From Deltaproteobacteria bacterium UBA796 (GTDB taxonomy: Bacteria > Myxococcota_A > UBA796), in the NCBI GenBank assembly GCA_002296975.1, contig DBIS01000135.1:1-14551 (forward strand): a DNA stretch of 14,551 nt. The letters are read 5' to 3'. Position 1 is the first letter of the stretch. Every line of letters begins with the position of its first letter. The notes beneath the pieces are model-generated. The model searched no databases, had not been told where the DNA came from, and worked only from the letters and a program-made list of their open reading frames with translations. This document shows, in pieces, positions 1 through 7,528 of this stretch. Position numbers and translations under genes: made by a program.

Positions 1-453
1 TGGATTGGGCGGGAGGGCAGGCGCGCCTGCAGCGTGGCCGCTGGGTAAAGGCATCAAGGGCTTTGAGCGGACCGGCGGCACGGGGGTGTCTGGGGGTGGT
101 TGGTGCACTGGGGTTGGGGTTGGAGTCGGCACTTTTGCCGAGATATCTGGTGGGATTAGGTCCAAAAAGGAGAAGGGGTCCAACTCAGGTTCAGGCTCAG
201 GGGCCATCGTTGCTGGAGGCGGGAGGGTGATTTGGGCCTCCCCGGCCTGTTCGTCATCCGGTTGGATGCCCAAAACCGCCGTCGGTGGCCCGATGTCGGT
301 GTGTTCATCTTCAGGTGGAAGAACAGCAAAGAGATTCGCTACGCTGCTCTCCTCTGGGGTCGGCTGGGGGTCGACTTTAAGGGCGTTGAGGCGCACACGA
401 CTGGACACGATGGTGTTGAGAAGTCGCTCAGCCTCATGGCGGTTCGTTGACAT
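1..453 (-). CDS. Proline-rich acidic protein, C-terminus beyond the left edge
   Basis: The minus-strand frame starting at the ATG at 453-451 stays open for all 151 codons to the window edge, so the C-terminus is missing. The start lies 6 bases after the stop of the coiled-coil gene (462-460), which suggests co-transcription. Residues 1-30 look like a short basic helix (RHEAERLLNTIVSSRVRLNAL). Residues 31-100 are acidic and proline-rich (EPEPE at about 86-90). Residues 101-151 are very proline-rich (PTPTPTP near 109-115, then HQPPPDTPVPPV), a likely extended and disordered linker. No signal peptide, membrane helix or catalytic motif is visible in this part, and any folded domain would be beyond the edge. 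The ribosome binding site is weak, so coupling to the upstream gene is likely. I do not recognise a family. Confidence 0.6.
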   Translation of the reverse strand, partial: MSTNRHEAERLLNTIVSSRVRLNALKVDPQPTPEESSVANLFAVLPPEDEHTDIGPPTAVLGIQPDDEQAGEAQITLPPPATMAPEPEPELDPFSFLDLIPPDISAKVPTPTPTPVHQPPPDTPVPPVRSKPLMPLPSGHAAGAPALPPNP

Positions 454-459
454 CGGGGC

Positions 460-990
460 CTACTTGGGCTCGCCGCTGGCCAAGCCCGACATTTGTTGGG
501 TTAGTCCGCTGATCGAGCTCATCAATTCGTCCTTCAGTTGCTGCATTCGGGTGACGTTTTCTTGCAGGGTCTTCGCCTTCGTTCGAAGGGAGGTGTTCTC
601 AGTGCGGAGGGTGTTGGCCTCGGTTTCTATTTCGAGGACTTTAGCCCGAGCCTTTTCGACATCTTGTCGGAGTGCTTGGGATGTTTCGGTGAGATGTTCT
701 GAGCGGGAGGTCAATTCCTCTTGCTGGTTCAAGAGTGCGTCGTGGTCTTTCTTGATCTCGGCGTTCCGCGCACGGGCCGTGAGCAGTTGGGCCTCGAGTG
801 CCTCGGCCTGCACCGTCATATCACTCTCATTTTCGTTGAGGTGCTCGAGCTCTACCTCGGCCTTGATTAGCCGGCGCGTCATACGTTCAGCGTTTTGTAG
901 CACAGCCTCCAAGGCCGCGATGCGTGCATCGACGATCTGACCGAGCTCAGATTGGATACGTTCGAGTTGTGTGGCAACATTGTCCGACAT
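460..990 (-). CDS. Coiled-coil protein of unknown function
   Basis: This is a 176-residue protein, almost entirely predicted helix. From about residue 5 to 160 it has heptad-like leucine spacing and is rich in Glu, Lys, Arg, Gln and Ala, with no catalytic motif, signal peptide or membrane segment. The tail 161-176 (SGLTQQMSGLASGEPK) is small and polar. I chose the ATG at 990-988 because the sequence in front of it contains GGGAT and because the longer GTG version starting at 1137 adds 49 residues that lack coiled-coil character and run across the palindrome-rich divergent region. It is probably the first gene of a minus-strand operon with the proline-rich protein 6 bases downstream. It may be a structural or scaffold partner of that protein. 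The coiled coil alone does not indicate a function. Confidence 0.75.
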   Translation of the reverse strand: MSDNVATQLERIQSELGQIVDARIAALEAVLQNAERMTRRLIKAEVELEHLNENESDMTVQAEALEAQLLTARARNAEIKKDHDALLNQQEELTSRSEHLTETSQALRQDVEKARAKVLEIETEANTLRTENTSLRTKAKTLQENVTRMQQLKDELMSSISGLTQQMSGLASGEPK

Positions 991-1024
991 TTTGATCCCA
1001 TAACGGCGACTTGAATAAGGTGTG

Positions 1025-1123
1025 CAAAGCTTTGGGTATTCCCGTAACTCGGCCTGTTGATACCGTATCAGTGCGCGGATCGGAGTGTCAACGACACGAA
1101 AAACCAGCCCTTGGATATGGGCT
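1025..1123. promoter_or_regulatory. Divergent intergenic region with a cluster of inverted repeats
   Basis: The 200 bases between the coiled-coil gene (start 990, minus) and the first FHA gene (start 1191, plus) hold four short inverted repeats within 100 bases: CAAAGCTTTG (1025-1034), TGATACCGTATCA (1058-1070, 6-1-6), GTGTCAACGACAC (1085-1097, 5-3-5), and AGCCC/GGGCT around an 8-base centre (1106-1123). The minus strand of 1086-1091 reads TTGACA, a perfect -35 hexamer toward the coiled-coil gene, but I see no good -10 at 16-18 bases. On the plus strand TATAAG (1142-1147) resembles a -10 for the FHA operon, without a clear -35. The repeats could be operators controlling one or both divergent operons. 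This is inferred from position and symmetry only. Confidence 0.35.
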
Positions 1124-1190
1124 ACACCGTCGGGCACAGTGTATAAGCAAATTCACGACCTAATTGAAAGCGTGTAGAGGGAGCCGAAGT

Positions 1191-1625
1191 ATGGACCGTC
1201 AACCTGTGTTGGTTGCCACGTGTGGACCGCTCGAAGGCGCGCGCTTTATCGTGGGCTCAGAGGGCTTGACGCTCGGGCGCGATCCCGAATGCGATGTGGT
1301 GCTCGATGACGGCAACGTGTCACGTTTTCATGCACGCCTCGTATTTCATAATGCCGCGATTTGGGTGCAGGATGTGGGCAGCCGGAATGGGGTCTTCCTC
1401 AATGATAAACGCCTCGTCCGGCACAAGCAATTTGGCCCCGGTGACACGCTGATGATCGGTGGGCATGGTTTTACCCTTGAACTCGAAATGAGAGAGCCTG
1501 AACCCTCTTTGACCGGGAGCATCACCATCATAAAGCCAGCCCAAGACAGGCGGTTGATCGTCCTTGTGATCGCTGGCTTGGCCTTTTTGGCCGGTATTTG
1601 GTGGATGTTGAAGGGTAGCGCTTGA
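1191..1625 (+). CDS. FHA-domain protein with C-terminal membrane anchor
   Basis: This 144-residue protein has one forkhead-associated domain (about residues 5-98) and one C-terminal transmembrane helix (about 122-140). FHA domains bind phosphothreonine peptides. The signature residues are visible: LGR at 28-30, SRFH at 44-47, and GSRNGVFLN at 63-71. The short tail KGSA after the helix predicts a tail-anchored protein with the FHA domain in the cytoplasm. The ATG at 1191 is preceded by GAGGGAG (1177-1183) at good distance; a TTG at 1164 would add nine unconvincing residues. The stop (1623-1625) overlaps the TTG start of the next gene, so the two are probably translationally coupled. It would recruit a Ser/Thr-kinase-phosphorylated partner to the inner membrane. 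No kinase is encoded in the window. Confidence 0.9.
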   Translation: MDRQPVLVATCGPLEGARFIVGSEGLTLGRDPECDVVLDDGNVSRFHARLVFHNAAIWVQDVGSRNGVFLNDKRLVRHKQFGPGDTLMIGGHGFTLELEMREPEPSLTGSITIIKPAQDRRLIVLVIAGLAFLAGIWWMLKGSA

Positions 1626-2968
1626 AGGCTCACGGTATCGAGATTGTTGTGACAAGCCCGGGTCAACCGATCCGGCGCTTAAGCTTTGATGTTGGGGTTG
1701 TGCTGCACCTCGGTCGGGCGATGGACAACGATGTGGTGCTTTGCGATATCGGCGTGTCACGGAGGCACGCTCGGTTGTTGGTGGAGGCCGACGGGGTTTT
1801 TCTCGAAGATATGGGCAGTGGAAATGGAACATATTTTCGGGGCGAACGCATCCGTCGGTTGACAGTAAACAATGGTGACGAGGTGTTGGTTGAGCCTTTC
1901 ACTTTGCGTTTTGTCCTGGTCCCGAGCCAGCCAAGCTCTGGTGACGGGTTGACCGGGTCGCTCGAGGATGTGGACGACGAGGACACGGTCGAGGTGATGG
2001 TGCAGCCTCAGAGTAGTGAGGCAAAAACCGCTGCCCAGATCGCCCAAGACTCCCAACCCCGCGCTCGGCTGGTCACCTTGGTCGGTCATCGGCTAGCCCC
2101 CGGCTACCCCGTGCGGCCCGATGGCCTGAGTATTGGGCGTTCGGACAGTCAAGATATCATCCTGTTCGACCCGTCTGCGAGCAGAAGCCACGCCCGGTTG
2201 AGCCATGTGGGGCCGGATATTTGGCTGCAGGATGATGGCAGTGGAAATGGCACTTTCGTCAATGGTTCCAGGGTTCGAGAGCAGTGTTTGCGTCATGGAG
2301 ACCGCATTCGAGTCGGCAGCACTGAGTTTCGCTTTGAGTTTTTGGACGGATTCGGGCGAGAGCCGCCCACCCTGCCTCAGGCGAAGGTGCGAGTGAAGCG
2401 CCTCGCTTATCGTGCGCCTGACACAGCCCCCGTGCCCACAGGCCGTCAATCCAGGCCCCGTGGGCCTCGGATGGTGGCGATGGCCGCAGTGGGTGGGTTC
2501 GCGATCGTGCTGATGCTCATCACTGGGGGGCTGTTGGCCCTCTATGTTTTAGACCCAATCCTTGAGGTGCCAGCGGGCGGGGTCAAGGTGAGTGAGCCCA
2601 GCTTGACGGCTCCAGCTAGGCAGCACCTTGTCCGGGGACGCGCGCTGTTTGAGCAGGCCAGATACCTCGATGCGGCCTCGCAGTATTATGCGGTGTTGAG
2701 TTTGGCTCCAGGTCACCCAGAGGCCACACGGATGGGGGCTCTATCTACCGAGTATCTGACCCTCGGCTATCTTAAAAAAGGGCTGGTTCTGCGGAGCCTA
2801 TCCGAATCTGAAAAGCTGAAATTCAGGCGAAAATCGCTTCGTTTGGCAAAGCGTGCGCTCGCTGGGTCGGGCAAAAGGGCCGAGGCAGAAGCCGCCTTGA
2901 TGGACACTTTGGTGATTTGGCCCAAAGACCCTGCGGTGATGGCGCTGCTGGCCTCTTTGCGCTCATGA
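1622..2968 (+). CDS. Tandem FHA-domain membrane protein with TPR-like C-terminal region
   Basis: This is a 448-residue protein. FHA domain 1 spans about 6-100 (LGR at 30-32, SRRH at 47-50, GSGNGT at 65-70). An acidic linker at 112-125 follows, then FHA domain 2 at about 146-243 (IGR at 171-173, SRSH at 187-190, GSGNGTFVN at 206-214). Next come a basic stretch (272-283), one transmembrane helix (about 285-310) and a C-terminal helical region (330-448). Residues 333-366 there look like a tetratricopeptide repeat (ALFEQARYLDAASQYYAVL). The predicted topology is FHA domains inside and TPR-like helices in the periplasm. The TTG start at 1622 overlaps the previous TGA, has AAGGG at 1611-1615, and leaves FHA 1 intact. 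The end overlaps the next start as ATGA (2965-2968). Both FHA domains keep the phosphothreonine-binding Arg and Ser, so both may bind ligand. Confidence 0.92.
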   Translation: MKAHGIEIVVTSPGQPIRRLSFDVGVVLHLGRAMDNDVVLCDIGVSRRHARLLVEADGVFLEDMGSGNGTYFRGERIRRLTVNNGDEVLVEPFTLRFVLVPSQPSSGDGLTGSLEDVDDEDTVEVMVQPQSSEAKTAAQIAQDSQPRARLVTLVGHRLAPGYPVRPDGLSIGRSDSQDIILFDPSASRSHARLSHVGPDIWLQDDGSGNGTFVNGSRVREQCLRHGDRIRVGSTEFRFEFLDGFGREPPTLPQAKVRVKRLAYRAPDTAPVPTGRQSRPRGPRMVAMAAVGGFAIVLMLITGGLLALYVLDPILEVPAGGVKVSEPSLTAPARQHLVRGRALFEQARYLDAASQYYAVLSLAPGHPEATRMGALSTEYLTLGYLKKGLVLRSLSESEKLKFRRKSLRLAKRALAGSGKRAEAEAALMDTLVIWPKDPAVMALLASLRS

Positions 2969-4080
2969 GCTTTGGGCTTGTGGCTGGATGGCTTGCACTC
3001 GGCCTCATGTCGGCCTGCGTCACAGGGTCGCGCTCCAAAACAACGACCGCCTTGTCTTTTGTCCCCAGCACCTGTGACGAACACGAGGCTGTGGGTGTGC
3101 TAAACGCGGCCATCGATTCGCCGGAGCCGGGGCTTCGGGCCTTGGGTTTTGTGGCCTGGATTAAAAGCGGCACGCCGAGAGGGCTCAAGCTTATCCCGCG
3201 TGGGGTGATGGACCCCAGCCCTTATGTCCAGCGGGCGCTCGCTCGGGATGTGCCTGTGGCAGTCGGTACGGCTTTTTTGGATCGGTCAGCACCCGACCCA
3301 CTGGCCGTCGCGTGGCTGGGTTTGGCTGGTGAGCGTGTGCAGGCTTTATCTGAGGAGGCCCCATCTGCGTGGTTAGCCTCGGCGATAACAGGCGATGTCC
3401 CGGCGCTCGGGTTGTTGCTTAAAGCTATTTCTGAAGGCGATGTGCCACCCGATCAAGCCTTTTTCGATGTGTTGACCCAGGTAAAGCTCGAAGGACTCGG
3501 TGCTGCGTTGATCGATGGGCTTGCCCTCGCAGAGCCGGACTTGGCTTTGAGCATGGCTGTTGCCGCGATGGCTCAAGCTCACCCGGATGCTGTGGAGATG
3601 GTCGCTGAAAGTTTGGCAAGGGCTGATGATCCATCGGCGCCATTTTGGGTGGTCGAATTTGTGGTCACCGCCGGGGTGGTCGGCGCGGATGACTGGCTCG
3701 AGATGCTTGTCTCCAATGCACCTGAGGCCTTGGCGCTTCATGCCAAGCTCGGACTTGTGGCGCTCGGCAAGGCCCCCACCGATATCGTCATCGCTGCGAT
3801 GGCGTCATCTGATCGGGACACCCGTGCTTGGGCCGCGACCGTGTTGGCGCAGGCCCCGGTTGTACTGCCGTTGCCCCGCGATCACCTGTTGGCCTTGCAG
3901 GGGAGTGCTCGGTCTGAAGCACCCAGGGTAAAGCGGGCGGCGGTCCAAGCGCTTCTTCGTTTGGCCACCGTAAGCGATTTGCCAATTTCACAGGACAAAC
4001 CGGGGCTTAAACCAGACCCCGTCTCCATCGCCATCGCAGCAAAATGCCTCGCGGTATCACCGGGCGGGGCTACAGATTGA
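2965..4080 (+). CDS. HEAT-repeat-like predicted lipoprotein
   Basis: The protein is 371 residues from the ATG at 2965, which shares ATGA with the upstream stop. An upstream TTG (2917) would give a 48-base overlap and a less natural N-terminus. Residues 3-17 are hydrophobic and end in LGLMSAC, with Cys18 as candidate lipid-attachment site. The lipobox has Met at -3 and the leader has no positive charge, so lipidation is probable but not certain. The rest is Ala/Leu-rich paired helices (for example about 50-66, 112-125, 255-268, 284-298 and 318-335), the look of degenerate HEAT or armadillo repeats, which act as protein-binding scaffolds. No catalytic motif is seen. If exported it would lie in the periplasm next to the TPR-like region of the preceding gene product, suggesting the two interact. 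Confidence 0.75.
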   Translation: MSFGLVAGWLALGLMSACVTGSRSKTTTALSFVPSTCDEHEAVGVLNAAIDSPEPGLRALGFVAWIKSGTPRGLKLIPRGVMDPSPYVQRALARDVPVAVGTAFLDRSAPDPLAVAWLGLAGERVQALSEEAPSAWLASAITGDVPALGLLLKAISEGDVPPDQAFFDVLTQVKLEGLGAALIDGLALAEPDLALSMAVAAMAQAHPDAVEMVAESLARADDPSAPFWVVEFVVTAGVVGADDWLEMLVSNAPEALALHAKLGLVALGKAPTDIVIAAMASSDRDTRAWAATVLAQAPVVLPLPRDHLLALQGSARSEAPRVKRAAVQALLRLATVSDLPISQDKPGLKPDPVSIAIAAKCLAVSPGGATD

Positions 4081-4148
4081 GGGAATGTGGCCCCAAGAAA
4101 GCAGGCATGGGGTCGTCCAAGATTCACGCCTTAGCCCTTTGGAGCCTT

Positions 4149-4176
4149 TTGACAGGATGTCCCAGGGCTTTGTAGC
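4149..4176 (+). promoter_or_regulatory. Weak candidate sigma-70 promoter before the fibre-like gene
   Basis: The 126 bases between 4080 and 4207 are the largest gap in the 1191-8209 gene block. They contain a perfect TTGACA (4149-4154) followed after 16 bases by TGTAGC (4171-4176), a poor -10 match. A pair AGCCCT/AGGGCT (4133-4138 and 4164-4169) and a small GGCT/AGCC hairpin (4166-4177) overlap it. This could be an internal promoter or just a structured spacer. Evidence is weak. Confidence 0.25.
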
Positions 4177-4206
4177 CTTGCAGTCGATGTGTTGAAAGGG
4201 GGAGTG

Positions 4207-5811
4207 ATGCAAGGACTGTTTGAGTTTCACGGGCGCTTGCAGCGTTCGGACAAGCGGCCGGCCAATCCCGGGACTTATGCGCTTCAGTTTCAACTTCATG
4301 GTCAGCCCAGAGTCAGCCAAAGAGACAAGCTTTATTGGGAAGAGGTGCTCGACAAAGTTGAGGTCGCGCCGGGCGGTTTTTTCCGGGTCGTGCTGGGCAA
4401 GCAGACAGCCGTCGAACCTGGGGTGTTTTCCCGCGGGGTGCGCTGGATGAGTGTGCGGGTGTTGCGGGCGGGTACACTCGACGAAGAGAGTGGATGCCGC
4501 GTGCCGGTCGTCGGGCAGTCGATGCGGTTGTATTCGGCAATCAGTAAGCTTGAAGCACGATTGTTGGGTGCCGATGAGCGTTTGAATAGCTTTGTGACGT
4601 CGGCACCAAAGGTTGAGCAGTTTCAGACCCGAGTCAACCGCATCTCAGAGGCAGTCGAGGGGTTGCGGTCGCGGCTTGGGTTTTTAGAGGGTGGTACCGA
4701 GCAAAAATCGATTATTCGCCGTGTCGAGGCCTTGACCAACCGCTTGGATGATGTCGACAGAGAGGACGGTCGCATCGACAAGCTCGAGCTTGAACTCGAT
4801 GACCTCGTCGGACCAGACGGTGATGTGGTCGACTTGAATGAGCGCATGGATCGCGTCGAAGGTCACGCGCCAGAACTGATCGCCGCTTTGCGGGTACGAG
4901 AGCGCGACGCGCCTCAACAGGCACGCCTGCATGATTTGCGTGGCCAGATTGACGCTATCGGTGTGCAGCTGGCTGAAATGAAAGATGCCATCGTCGTGTT
5001 GACCGATGCGGGGTCAAAGAAAAAAGCTGGGGCCGATGCGAATACAGGGGCTTTGGCTGCGGTCAAGCGCACCGGAGATGCGATGACCGGGGGCTTGGTG
5101 ATCAAGCGGGGAGGCCTGGAGGTGCTCAGCGGCGGTGTAGTTTGTCGCGGTGCCACAGTGACCACCTTGGAGGCGTCCAACCTTGTGCGCTCCCCAAAAA
5201 TGCTCACAGATTCCTTTGAGTTGCGGGGGGACTTTACCGTTGATTCGGCGTCGCGCAGCCTCCAAGTGCGGGTGATTGAAGGCCGAAAAGCCTCGGCCCG
5301 CCGGGATGGTGCTTTGCATTTGAACAGTCGAGGTGGGGCAGAGGTCGTGGTGGGCAATGCCGCTGCCGCCAAAGGCCTTGCGGTCTTTGGAACGGTACGG
5401 TCGGATACCCTTGTCGCTCGGTCCGTTGGTGGTGTGGCGCAGTTGTTTCATGCCACGGGCAACCTTTCAGCGGGGGATGTGGTTCGCGTGAACGACACGG
5501 GCGACCGGGTTGCTCGGATACGGAAAAAAGGTGATCCGCGGGTGATGGGTGTCATCACCGACAATCCTGGCGTGCTGCTCGGTGGAGAGCCTCGGACCGG
5601 TTTTGTTGTCGTGTCGGTCACAGGCGTGGTCGATTGCCGGGTTGAGGCGACGGACCGCCCGATTCAGGCTGGGGATTTGTTGGTGGGCAGCGGCCTTGCC
5701 GGGCATGCGTGTGCGGTGGAATCTCCTGAGCGCAACGCCGTGCTCGGAAAAGCATTGGCGCCGCTAGCGAAAGGCAAAGGCGTGATCGCCGTATTGTTAG
5801 GTGGTGGGTAA
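4207..5811 (+). CDS. Tail-fibre-like protein with central coiled coil
   Basis: This is a 534-residue protein. The ATG at 4207 follows a strong AAAGGGGGAG (4195-4204); GTG codons at 4204 and 4189 are alternatives adding at most six residues. Residues 5-110 form a beta-rich domain of a pattern recurrent in bacterial fibre-like surface proteins (GRLxxxDKRPANPGTYALQF, then VEVAPGGFFRVVLG and VFSRGVRWMSVRVL). Residues 110-265 are heptad coiled coil. Residues 288-345 carry fibre-type repeats (GDAMTGGLVIKRGGLEV). Residues 417-531 resemble a C-terminal domain common in such proteins (AGDVVRVN, MGVITDNPGVLLGG, PIQAGDLLVGS, AVLGKALAPL). The protein is probably trimeric. No signal peptide is present and an in-frame TGA at 4150-4152 rules out a longer N-terminus, which is odd for a surface fibre. 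Its stop abuts the next ATG (TAAATG). Confidence 0.75.
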   Translation: MQGLFEFHGRLQRSDKRPANPGTYALQFQLHGQPRVSQRDKLYWEEVLDKVEVAPGGFFRVVLGKQTAVEPGVFSRGVRWMSVRVLRAGTLDEESGCRVPVVGQSMRLYSAISKLEARLLGADERLNSFVTSAPKVEQFQTRVNRISEAVEGLRSRLGFLEGGTEQKSIIRRVEALTNRLDDVDREDGRIDKLELELDDLVGPDGDVVDLNERMDRVEGHAPELIAALRVRERDAPQQARLHDLRGQIDAIGVQLAEMKDAIVVLTDAGSKKKAGADANTGALAAVKRTGDAMTGGLVIKRGGLEVLSGGVVCRGATVTTLEASNLVRSPKMLTDSFELRGDFTVDSASRSLQVRVIEGRKASARRDGALHLNSRGGAEVVVGNAAAAKGLAVFGTVRSDTLVARSVGGVAQLFHATGNLSAGDVVRVNDTGDRVARIRKKGDPRVMGVITDNPGVLLGGEPRTGFVVVSVTGVVDCRVEATDRPIQAGDLLVGSGLAGHACAVESPERNAVLGKALAPLAKGKGVIAVLLGGG

Positions 5812-7518
5812 ATGAGCGCAGCACAGCCGGACTGGGCAGAGGGGCTCCGGCGGCGGTATTTGGCCGGTGAGGCCAGCATGTTTTTATTGCATGGAAACAC
5901 CCGAGACCTATGTCGGCTGAGCGGCGATGAAGGCCAAGCGCGCTATCTGGGTTTGGTTCCATTTTTAGAAGCGATGTTCTCGCGGTCGAAAGACATCGTA
6001 TTGACCTACAATATCTCTCAGGGGATCGGCTTTTCGGCGCCTGATATGGCGCGACGGTGTTTGGCGGTGGTCAATGCACGGCGGGCGATTGAGGGCCAGC
6101 CTGCACTCCATGGTTTTCCACGATCGCCTGTGGAGGTTTTGCCGCTTATCGCGGCCCTGGTGACCGATAGTCAGCAACGCATCGCTGTGGTGGTCGACTT
6201 TTTTGAGACCATCGTGCCGATGAGTGATTTGTCTTATATGTCCGAGGCGGACAAGGCGAACTTGGTTGCTATGCAACGTTTGTCGAGTGATCCAGGCTTG
6301 CTCGCCTCGGATAATCTCGTGGTCTTAATTTCAGAACATCTGGCCGATGTTCACCGGCGGGTGGTGAGCAGCGCGCAGCTTTCGACCTTGCGCATTCCAC
6401 TGCCCTGTTTGGCCGAGCGCACAAGGTTTATTGGGGCGGAGGACGCCTGTGAAATAGAGACGGAGATGGGTGAAGATATGTTGGCCCAGATCACCGCTGG
6501 TCTGTCGCTAATCCAGGTTCGAGGGCTATTTCGACAAGCGCGTCAGTCCGGTGATCGATTTTTGTTTTCGACCGTCTCTCGGCGTAAAAAGGAGATCATC
6601 GAGCGAGAGTGCCATGGCTTGGTGGAGTTTGTAGATCCCGCTCACGACTTTAGCCACGTGGGGGGTCTCGAGGGGCTCAAGGTCGACCTGATGCGGGTCG
6701 CGACGGCCATTAGAGAGGGCAATGTCAACCGGGTGCCCATGGGCATTATGTTTGTGGGCCCGATGGGTACGGGCAAGACCTACGTCGCCGAGGCTTTCGC
6801 GGCTGAGAGTGGTTTGACCTGCTTGAAATTTAAGAATTTTCGCGAGCGTTGGGTGGGCTCTACGGAGGGGAATCTCGAGAAGATTCTCGATGTGGTGGAT
6901 GGGCTTGGCCATGTCTTGCTCATTATCGATGAGGCCGACCGCTCGATGGGCTCAGGGTCCGATGGCGATGGTGGGACCACCAGCCGGGTGATCGCCCGCC
7001 TCAAGGAATTTATGAGCGATACCAGCCATCGGGGGCGGGTCGTGATGTTGATGATGACCAATCGCCCTGACAAGCTGGATGCGGACCTCAAGCGACCCGG
7101 CCGATTTGACCTGAAAATTCCATTTTTCTTTCCGCCTTGTGATGAGACCCGCGGGGCGATTTTGGCCGCGTCTGTGCGCAAAAATCGGATTGTGTTGGGG
7201 GATAATGTGGACTTGGCGCCCATCGCGACGGCGACGGAAGGCTACTCAAGCGCCGAGCTAGAACTGGTGGCTTTGGCGGCGTCTGCAGTGGCGTCGGATG
7301 CTGGCAGAACTGTGGTCACAGACGAGGATATGGCCGTCGCTGTGGCGGATGTGATCCCCAGCCGCGATACCCGGATGTTGGCCTATATGGAGTTGTTGGC
7401 GGTCTTTGAGTCTTCATCTCGCCGAATGCTACCCAGCCACTTTGCCAAGCTCGAGACCCATGAGGTTCAGGCCAAACTTGACGATCTCAGGGCACAGTTG
7501 GGGCGCCGTGTGAGCTGA
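5812..7518 (+). CDS. Two-lobed AAA+ ATPase, Ycf46-like
   Basis: The protein has 568 residues. The C-terminal half (about 275-515) is a canonical classic-clade AAA domain: Walker A GPMGTGKT (316-323), a pore-loop-like segment around FRERWVGSTEGN (343-354), Walker B VLLIIDEAD (368-375), sensor 1 TNR (416-418), the arginine-finger region RPGRFD (428-433), and a sensor-2 helix after GYSSAEL (477-483). The N-terminal half (about 10-265) has AAA-like segments (AVVVDFFETI at 125-134, NLVVLISEHL at 168-177) but no Walker A, as in Ycf46-type proteins with one dead and one active module. It starts directly after the fibre-like gene's TAA, so co-translation is likely. It probably remodels or assembles a neighbour-encoded protein. 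The Ycf46 assignment rests on architecture, not on a search. Confidence 0.88.
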   Translation: MSAAQPDWAEGLRRRYLAGEASMFLLHGNTRDLCRLSGDEGQARYLGLVPFLEAMFSRSKDIVLTYNISQGIGFSAPDMARRCLAVVNARRAIEGQPALHGFPRSPVEVLPLIAALVTDSQQRIAVVVDFFETIVPMSDLSYMSEADKANLVAMQRLSSDPGLLASDNLVVLISEHLADVHRRVVSSAQLSTLRIPLPCLAERTRFIGAEDACEIETEMGEDMLAQITAGLSLIQVRGLFRQARQSGDRFLFSTVSRRKKEIIERECHGLVEFVDPAHDFSHVGGLEGLKVDLMRVATAIREGNVNRVPMGIMFVGPMGTGKTYVAEAFAAESGLTCLKFKNFRERWVGSTEGNLEKILDVVDGLGHVLLIIDEADRSMGSGSDGDGGTTSRVIARLKEFMSDTSHRGRVVMLMMTNRPDKLDADLKRPGRFDLKIPFFFPPCDETRGAILAASVRKNRIVLGDNVDLAPIATATEGYSSAELELVALAASAVASDAGRTVVTDEDMAVAVADVIPSRDTRMLAYMELLAVFESSSRRMLPSHFAKLETHEVQAKLDDLRAQLGRRVS

Positions 7519-7528
7519 CACTGCCGGT

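Noticed and set aside
5..940. A 311-codon plus-strand open frame
   Set aside because: It lies opposite two convincing minus-strand genes (coiled coil and proline-rich). Its protein is Ser/Arg/Gly-rich low complexity with no domain, as expected for an antisense shadow in GC-rich DNA.
991..1137. N-terminal extension of the coiled-coil gene from GTG 1137
   Set aside because: The added 49 residues lack coiled-coil character and would cover the palindrome-rich divergent region. The ATG at 990 fits better.
2917..2964. TTG start giving the HEAT-like protein 16 more residues
   Set aside because: It creates a long overlap with the upstream gene and displaces the hydrophobic leader. The ATG at 2965 has the standard ATGA coupling.
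1191..7518. Type VI secretion or contractile injection system
   Set aside because: FHA and AAA+ proteins are present, but there are no sheath, tube, spike, baseplate or TssJ/K/L/M-like genes, and the ATPase is Ycf46-like rather than ClpV.
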